From: Brevundimonas albigilva
Lineage (GTDB): Bacteria > Pseudomonadota > Alphaproteobacteria > Caulobacterales > Caulobacteraceae
DNA length: 64,000 nucleotides
Assembly (NCBI RefSeq): GCF_023503965.1
Contig: NZ_CP097298.1
Span: forward strand, 2,745,001-2,809,000
Direction of reading: 5' to 3'
Shown here in pieces: positions 59,213 through 64,000 of the stretch. Every line of letters starts with the position of its first letter. Within the stretch, counting starts at the first letter, position 1. The notes under the pieces were generated by a model that saw only the letters and a list, made by a program, of their open reading frames with translations, had not been told where the DNA came from and did no database searches. A program made the translations under genes and the position numbers.

Positions 59213-59270
59213 GCGCGGGGTCTTAGCCGGTCTGTCGAAGAGGGAGAAGGCCGCCCGCCCGCGTTCAATC

Positions 59271-59430
59271 TTCGTCATTCCCGGCGAAGTGCAGCGGAGA
59301 CCCGGAATCCAGCGGCGCGCGATAGCGCGAACCTGTCGCGGACTTGGTCTTCAGATCGTGTGGCGGATGGATTTCGCCTGTGGCGCCGCTGGGTCCCCCG
59401 GTCTCGCTGCGCTCGCCGGAGGATGACGAA
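59271..59430. repeat. MITE-like palindromic element, copy 2
   Basis: Arms of 47 bases (59271-59317 and 59384-59430) form a near-perfect inverted repeat with ends TTCGTCATTCC and GGATGACGAA, around a 66-base middle. It ends 2 bases before the stop codon of the TipF-like gene and lies upstream of the HAD start. Outer ends and the CCCGGAATCCAG / CTGGGT core match copy 1. Confidence 0.9.
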
Positions 59431-59432
59431 AC

Positions 59433-60706
59433 TCAGTGGAAGCGGCGACGCTGTTCCGCGCTGCGCAGGGTGGAGCGCAGGAATTCGGCCGGGGGATCGG
59501 TCTCGGCCAGGACCTGCTCCTTGATGGCGCGCGGCTCGCCGAACAGGTGACCCTGGCCCATGCCGACGTCCAGCTCCAGGATGTCGACCACCTGGCGCTC
59601 GTTCTCGACCTTCTCGGCGATGACCTCGACGCCGTAGCGGCGGGTCAGGCCGGCGAAGTCGGCGGCCTGGATGTCGGGCATGGAACGCAAGGGGCGCCGC
59701 CGTCCAGATCCAGCAACTGTTCGATCAGCAGGTCGGCCGAGACCTTGATGAACTTGACGTCCGAGCGCTGCAGGTCGGCGAAGTCCAGGTCCAGGGTCTG
59801 GACCTTGTCCAGCGAGAAGCGGAAGCCCAGGTCGGCCAGCTTGGCCATGTTGCGCGCCTCGACCGCGCCGCGCGCGTCGAAGGTGGCCTGGCCCAATTCG
59901 AAGATCAGCGCCTGGTTCAGGTCGCGGTTCTCGCTGAGGAAGTCGAGGAATTTGGGGAAGAAGGCCTCGTCGCCCAGGCTGGTCAGGGCGACGTTGCAGA
60001 AGACGCCGACCTTGCGGTCCTGGCGCGCCAGACGGCGCACGATCTGGGCGCAGCGGAACAGCAGCAGGTTGTCGATGGCCGGCACCAGGCCCTCGCCCTC
60101 GGCCACCGACAGATATTCGGCCGGCATCATGACGCGGTCCGAGGCGTCGCGCAGGCGGGTGAAGCTTTCGTAGAAGATGGTCCGGCGCTGGGGCAGGGAC
60201 ACCACCGGCTGCAGATACAGGTCGACCCGGTTCTCGCTGAGCGCCTCGTGGATGGTCTGGAGCAGGACGTTGGACTGGGCCTGGCGGCGGCCTTCGAAGG
60301 TGTCCAGGCCGATGGTCGGCGCGGCCGACAGGCGCTGGTCGATGCTGTCGCTCATCTGCTGGACCAGGCTTTCCAGCATCCGCACCTCGCCGGTCAGCTG
60401 GTCGGCGCCGGCCAGGGCCCCGGTCTCGATCGCCTCAGCAAGTTCGGTCAGGGCGCCCTGGGTGGATTCCATGGCATCGGCCAAGAGGCGGTGCGCCTCG
60501 CGGACCTGGGCGATCTCCTTCTTCAGGGCGCGCCGCGCGGCGACGCCGGTGACGATGCCGTGGAAGGCGGCCAGCAGGCCCAGCGCCCCCAGCGTCCCCG
60601 CCACGCCCGCGCCGATCCCTAGCCCCGCGCGCCACAGGAAGGCGCCCACGGTCAGCCCGAGGAACAGATAGGCGAAATAGAGGAAGCCCGAGGTGATGGT
60701 GCGCAT
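59433..60706 (-). pseudogene. tipF: TipF-like protein with degenerate EAL domain, frame-shifted
   Basis: The layout matches Caulobacter TipF, a c-di-GMP-binding protein needed for flagellum assembly. It has two N-terminal membrane segments (about 7-28 and 33-52), a coiled-coil stretch (about 60-125) and an EAL domain (about 150-410). The EAL core is YLQPVVSLPQRRTIFYESF, so the motif reads ESF instead of EAL, which suggests the domain senses rather than cleaves c-di-GMP. The frame breaks near 59693, where a C is lost before LRSMPDIQAADFAGL. The TipF identity is inferred from layout and family resemblance. Confidence 0.7.
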
Positions 60707-60812
60707 CGTGGCGCTTGTCGCTCCCGTATGGAATCGCCCGAGTATCGGGGTATCAAGGACGTTCGGCTAGAGCGGCGCGGGAAATATCCCCGCCGGAAAC
60801 AAGGGGAAGCGC

Positions 60813-61583
60813 ATGGAACTGTTCGATCTGACCGGCAAGGTCGCCGTCATCACCGGCTCGTCACGCGGAATCGGCAAGGCCATCGCCGAACGGCTGGCGG
60901 AACATGGGGCCAGGGTCGTGATCTCGTCGCGCAAGGCCGGGCCGTGCGACGAGGTCGCCGCCGAGATCAACGGCAAGCACGGCGAGGGCCGGGCCATCGC
61001 CGTTCCCGCCAACATCGCCTCGAAGGAAGAGCTGCAGCGTCTGGTGGACGAGACCAACAGCGCCTTCGGCCGGATCGACATCCTGGTCTGCAACGCCGCG
61101 ACCAACCCCTATGCAGGGCCGATGGCGGGGATCGCCGACGAGCAGTTCGAGAAGATCCTTCAGAACAACGTCATCTCCAACCACTGGCTGATCCAGATGG
61201 TCGCGCCGCAGATGCTGGAGCGCAAGGAGGGGGCGATCCTGATCATCTCGTCGATCGGCGGGCTTCGCGGCAACGCCCTGATCGGCGCCTACAACATCTC
61301 CAAGGCCGCCGACATGCAGCTGGCGCGCAACCTGGCGGTGGAATACGGGCCGTCGAACGTGCGGGTGAACTGCATCGCGCCCGGCCTGGTGCAGACCGAC
61401 TTCGCCAAATACCTGTGGGAGAACCCCGAGCTGCTGAAGACGGTCACCGAACCCGCGCCGCTGAAAAGGATCGGCCAGCCCGATGAAATCGCGGGCACGG
61501 CGGTCTATCTGTGCAGCCCTGCGTCGGCCTATGTGACCGGCCAGACCCTGGTGGTGGACGGCGGACTGACGATTGCCTGGTGA
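60813..61583 (+). CDS. short-chain dehydrogenase/reductase
   Basis: The 256-residue protein has the cofactor motif [12 protein letters not shown] (about 14-25), [10 protein letters not shown] in the place of NNAG, the catalytic Ser in ISSIGGLRG and [10 protein letters not shown], and the C-terminal [16 protein letters not shown]. It is probably NAD(P)-dependent, with an unknown alcohol or ketone substrate. AGGGGAAGCG precedes the ATG. Its end overlaps the start of the next gene. Confidence 0.92.
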   Translation: MELFDLTGKVAVITGSSRGIGKAIAERLAEHGARVVISSRKAGPCDEVAAEINGKHGEGRAIAVPANIASKEELQRLVDETNSAFGRIDILVCNAATNPYAGPMAGIADEQFEKILQNNVISNHWLIQMVAPQMLERKEGAILIISSIGGLRGNALIGAYNISKAADMQLARNLAVEYGPSNVRVNCIAPGLVQTDFAKYLWENPELLKTVTEPAPLKRIGQPDEIAGTAVYLCSPASAYVTGQTLVVDGGLTIAW

Positions 61584-62634
61584 ACAACAGCGCTCAAGCA
61601 GCCCGAAGGGCGATAGCGCAGAGCAAAATCCGCGCTCAAGCAGCCCGAAGGGCGATAGCGCAGAGCAAAATCCGCGCTCAAGCAGCCCGAAGGGCGGTAG
61701 CGCGAAAGACGTTCGGCAGGATGTCGTCTGGCGGCTGGAGGCGTTCGCCTTCCGGGCGCTGTTCGCCTTTCTGCGGCTGCTGGGGGTCGAGCGGGCGTCC
61801 GGCCTGGGCGGCTGGCTGCTGCGGACCTTGGGGCCGCTGACGGGCACCCAGAAGACGGTGATGCGAAACCTGCGGATCGCCTTTCCGGACATGGGCGCGG
61901 CCGAGCGCGAGCGGCTGGCGCTGGACCAGTGGGACCAGACCGGCCGCACCTTTGCGGAGCTGGCGGTGATGGACCGGCTGACGCCCGAGGGCGGGCGGGT
62001 CGAAGTGGTCGGCATGGAGCGGCTGCACGCCATTCGCGACAGCGGCCGGCCCGCGGTGCTGATCTCGGGCCACCTGGCCAACTTCGAGGTGATGGCGGCG
62101 GTGATCATGGCCTCGGGCGTGCCGTGCCAGGTGACCTATCGGGCGGCGAACAACCCCTATGTCGACGCCCTGATCCGCCAGAGCCGCGAGCGCTACGGCA
62201 TCCGCCTGTTCGCGCCCAAGGGCGACGGCACGCGCGAGCTGATGGCGGGGATGAAGCGCGGCGATTCCATCGCCCTGCTGGTCGACCAGAAATACAATCA
62301 GGGGCCGGAGGTCGAGTTCTTCGGCCAGCCGGTCAACGCCTCGCCCGGCGCGGCGCGCCTGGCGCTGAAGTTCGGAACCATCATGCAGCCGCTGTCGGTG
62401 ACGCGGCTGCCGGGCGTGCGCTTCCGCGTGACCGCGCACGAGCCGATCGTGGTGGAGGAAACCCCGGACAAGACCGCCGACGTGCTGGCCGGCGTGCAGG
62501 CCGCCAACCGCTTCGTCGAGGACCGCGTGCGGGAGCATCCCGTGGACTGGTTCTGGGTCCACAAGCGCTGGCCCGACAAGGTTTATGCGGCGCTGGATCG
62601 TCCGTCGGCGGATCGCCTGAACGGCCCGGCGTAG
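61573..62634 (+). CDS. lipid A acyltransferase-like protein (LpxL/HtrB family) with repeat-encoded N-terminus
   Basis: The 353-residue protein belongs to the LpxL/HtrB acyltransferase family that adds secondary acyl chains to lipid A in the inner membrane. The HX4E motif is in [11 protein letters not shown]; other family blocks are [26 protein letters not shown] and [11 protein letters not shown]. The first 40 residues are a Ser/Pro/Lys repeat from array 2 and are not part of the family. The start is uncertain: TTG 61573 is in frame. GTG 61580 gives a GTGA overlap with the SDR stop but is out of frame with the acyltransferase. Confidence 0.85.
   Translation: MPGEQQRSSSPKGDSAEQNPRSSSPKGDSAEQNPRSSSPKGGSAKDVRQDVVWRLEAFAFRALFAFLRLLGVERASGLGGWLLRTLGPLTGTQKTVMRNLRIAFPDMGAAERERLALDQWDQTGRTFAELAVMDRLTPEGGRVEVVGMERLHAIRDSGRPAVLISGHLANFEVMAAVIMASGVPCQVTYRAANNPYVDALIRQSRERYGIRLFAPKGDGTRELMAGMKRGDSIALLVDQKYNQGPEVEFFGQPVNASPGAARLALKFGTIMQPLSVTRLPGVRFRVTAHEPIVVEETPDKTADVLAGVQAANRFVEDRVREHPVDWFWVHKRWPDKVYAALDRPSADRLNGPA
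61591..61703 (+). repeat. 42-bp tandem repeat array with conserved hairpin (array 2)
   Basis: Units start at 61591, 61633 and 61675, exactly 42 bases apart; the third is 29 bases long. Each folds as GCGCT, CAAGCA, GCCC, GAA, GGGC, GAT (GGT in the third), AGCGC. In the reading frame of the acyltransferase it encodes a 14-residue repeat, [14 protein letters not shown]. The same hairpin in array 1 has paired stem changes that keep the fold. Confidence 0.92.
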
Positions 62635-63089
62635 CCCTCCAGGTCGCGACGGCGGCGGCAGGGGCCGAAATAGCCGTCGGTCTTGACGAAGGCGCGGGGC
62701 CTGAAGATCACCGCATTGAGCCGGTCAAGCACCGCCTTGGCCGTGATCGGCTTGACCACGAACTCGGTGACGCCCGCGTCGCGCGCCTCGGTCACGCGCT
62801 TCTTCTCGGCGTGGCCGGTCATCATGATGATGGGCAGATAGACGTTCGGGCTGTCGGGGCTGTTGCGCACCAGGCGGGTGAACTCCACGCCGTCCAGGGG
62901 GAACATGTTGAAGTCCACGATCGCCAGGTCGATCGGATACTGGCGCAGCAGTTCGAAGGCCGAGGCGCCGTCCGGGGCTTCGCGCACGTTGCGGACATTG
63001 GCGGAATGCAGCACGGCCGACGCGATGGCGCGCATGTGCTGGTTGTCATCGACCAGAAGGACGTTGAGCGATTGCAGGGCGGCGGTCAT
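62583..63089 (-). CDS. single-domain response regulator
   Basis: The 168-residue protein is a CheY-like receiver with D14 and D15, the phosphoacceptor D59 (LAIVDFNMFP), T91 and K113. The C-terminal extension (about 125-168) contains AFVKTDGYFGPCRRRR and has no recognised output domain. It is similar in layout to Caulobacterales receiver-only regulators. Its 3' end overlaps the acyltransferase gene by 52 bases on the opposite strand. The cognate kinase is unknown; it is not next to bphP. Confidence 0.9.
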   Translation of the reverse strand: MTAALQSLNVLLVDDNQHMRAIASAVLHSANVRNVREAPDGASAFELLRQYPIDLAIVDFNMFPLDGVEFTRLVRNSPDSPNVYLPIIMMTGHAEKKRVTEARDAGVTEFVVKPITAKAVLDRLNAVIFRPRAFVKTDGYFGPCRRRRDLEGYAGPFRRSADGRSSAA

Positions 63090-63167
63090 GGAAGGCTCAG
63101 TCTATGGACCGCCACGGTGACGCCGAACCGTTGAAGATCGGTGTTCAAGCTTCGCCATACGACGCTT

Positions 63168-63368
63168 TCAGCCGGGCGGATTCAGCCGCGAGATGAACTC
63201 GCCCGGACCCCAGTAGGCTTCCTGCCGCGTCGGGCTCCAGTACCGGAGGGCCTCCAGGGGAATGGCCTTGTCGGTGACGGCGCACCGCACGAATCGGCCC
63301 GGCTTCAGGACGGCGAATTCGCCGTCGCCGTAGTGAAGGGTCGCGGGTTCGGTCGCTGTGGTGTCCAT
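63168..63368 (-). CDS. DUF2093 domain protein
   Basis: The 66-residue protein has the DUF2093 pattern: LHYGDGEFAVLKPGRFVRCAVT (two parts), LEALRYWSPTRQEAYWGPGE. This small domain is almost confined to alphaproteobacteria; its function is unknown. It stands between the antiporter and the response regulator genes on the same strand. Confidence 0.85.
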   Translation of the reverse strand: MDTTATEPATLHYGDGEFAVLKPGRFVRCAVTDKAIPLEALRYWSPTRQEAYWGPGEFISRLNPPG

Positions 63369-63408
63369 GGGGCGACGATAGCGCGGCCGGCGCCGCCCGC
63401 AAGGGGCC

Positions 63409-64000
63409 TCAGGCCGAGGTGGGCGGGCTGACGGCGTCCGTCACCGGGCCGTCGGCGGCCTCGGGCTCGGCGCCCCTGGGGGGCTTGGGCTTGCCGCCCA
63501 GGCGATCGGTCAGCTTGAACACGAACGGATTGAGCGAGATCGACAGCAGGGCGGCGGCCAGGATCAGGTCGTGAGTCTCGCGGCTGAGGGCGCCCAGGCT
63601 GACGCCCAGCGCGGCCAGGATGAAGGAGAACTCCCCGATCTGGGCCAGGCTGGCGGCGACGGTGAAGCCGGTGCGGCGGTCCAGGCCGAACTGCTTGGTG
63701 ATGGCCAGGGCGGCGACCGACTTGCCCACGATGATGATGCCCAGCACCCCCAGCACGGCCCAGGGCTCGCGCACCAGGATCATCGGATCGAACAGCATCC
63801 CCACCGACACGAAGAACAGCACGGCGAAGGCGTCGCGCAGCGGCAGCGACCGCTCGGCGGCGTTGTGGCCCAGCGGCGAGGCGTTCATCACCAGGCCGGC
63901 CAGGAAGGCGCCCAGCGCGAACGAGTGGAACAGGAAATAGGCCACCCAGGCGATGCCCAGGGCGATGGCCAGGACGCCCAGGGTGAACAGCTCGCGCGAC
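63409..64000 (-). CDS. cation:proton antiporter (CPA2, KefB/YbaL type), partial
   Basis: The reading frame continues beyond the right end of the window; 197 residues are visible. They comprise the C-terminal transport helices of a CPA2 antiporter: FALGAFLAGLVMNAS, LPLRDAFAVLFFVSVGMLFDP, SLAQIGEFSFILAALG. It ends SPPTSA without a TrkA-N (NAD-binding) domain, which YbaL and KefB usually have, so this form is shorter. The exchanged cation (K+ or Na+) is not predictable. Confidence 0.88.
   Translation of the reverse strand, partial: SRELFTLGVLAIALGIAWVAYFLFHSFALGAFLAGLVMNASPLGHNAAERSLPLRDAFAVLFFVSVGMLFDPMILVREPWAVLGVLGIIIVGKSVAALAITKQFGLDRRTGFTVAASLAQIGEFSFILAALGVSLGALSRETHDLILAAALLSISLNPFVFKLTDRLGGKPKPPRGAEPEAADGPVTDAVSPPTSA

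Noticed and set aside
59213..59432. Small coding frames in the gap between the HAD and TipF-like genes
   Set aside because: The frames lie within a near-perfect inverted repeat, have no ribosome sites and are explained by the palindromic element.

Overview
The window is a stretch of GC-rich chromosome from an alphaproteobacterium, most likely one of the Caulobacterales close to Brevundimonas or Caulobacter. This placement is inferred from gene content and has not been checked against any database. The clues are a TipF-like degenerate EAL protein, a DUF2093 protein, a fused CysNC, CarD, a large TonB-dependent receptor, and intergenic palindromes of the alphaproteobacterial kind. No prophage, transposase, CRISPR array or plasmid backbone is visible, and almost all genes are housekeeping.

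Region 1 (1-14.6 kb) is the translation and transcription core: the end of rpoC, the str operon (rpsL-rpsG-fusA-tuf), a haemolysin/CorC-type membrane protein, tRNA-Trp, secE-nusG-rplK-rplA and, after a 3.4-kb interruption by unrelated genes, rplJ-rplL. The usual order secE-nusG-rplKAJL-rpoBC-str is rearranged here. Region 2 (14.7-31.6 kb) holds small conserved genes, an ECF sigma factor with a membrane partner, panB, the YfgM-BamB-Der block, and a minus-strand run of purF, cvpA, radA, alr and dnaB. Region 3 (31.7-41 kb) has a TonB receptor with a short upstream ORF, the rpsF-rpsR-rplI operon, an acyl-CoA carboxylase beta subunit, PPK2, a serine hydrolase, an extensin-like protein and a cold-shock gene. 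Region 4 (41-52.4 kb) has an EamA transporter, a heme oxygenase-bacteriophytochrome pair, a transglutaminase, rpmB, carD, and cysD-cysNC. Region 5 (52.4-64 kb) has an M10 RTX protease, phoH, a gamma carbonic anhydrase, ribF, a HAD hydrolase, the TipF-like protein, an SDR, a lipid A acyltransferase-like gene, a receiver protein and the end of a cation/proton antiporter.

Two points matter for anyone using the sequence. First, at least eleven frame breaks interrupt otherwise intact conserved genes (rplA, panB, alr twice, the TonB receptor, bphO, bphP twice, the transglutaminase twice, the HAD gene, the TipF-like gene). Most are one-base changes in or near short G or C runs, which looks like residual sequencing error. 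The 4-bp tandem duplication in bphP is different in kind and may be a real mutation.

Second, the intergenic DNA is rich in structured repeats: (a) two tandem arrays (39-bp and 42-bp units) whose shared hairpin shows compensatory stem changes; (b) four bipartite REP-like elements; (c) two MITE-like palindromes that exactly fill gaps between genes; (d) two triplets of 9-bp iterons upstream of alr. Family (a) is the best candidate for something undescribed.
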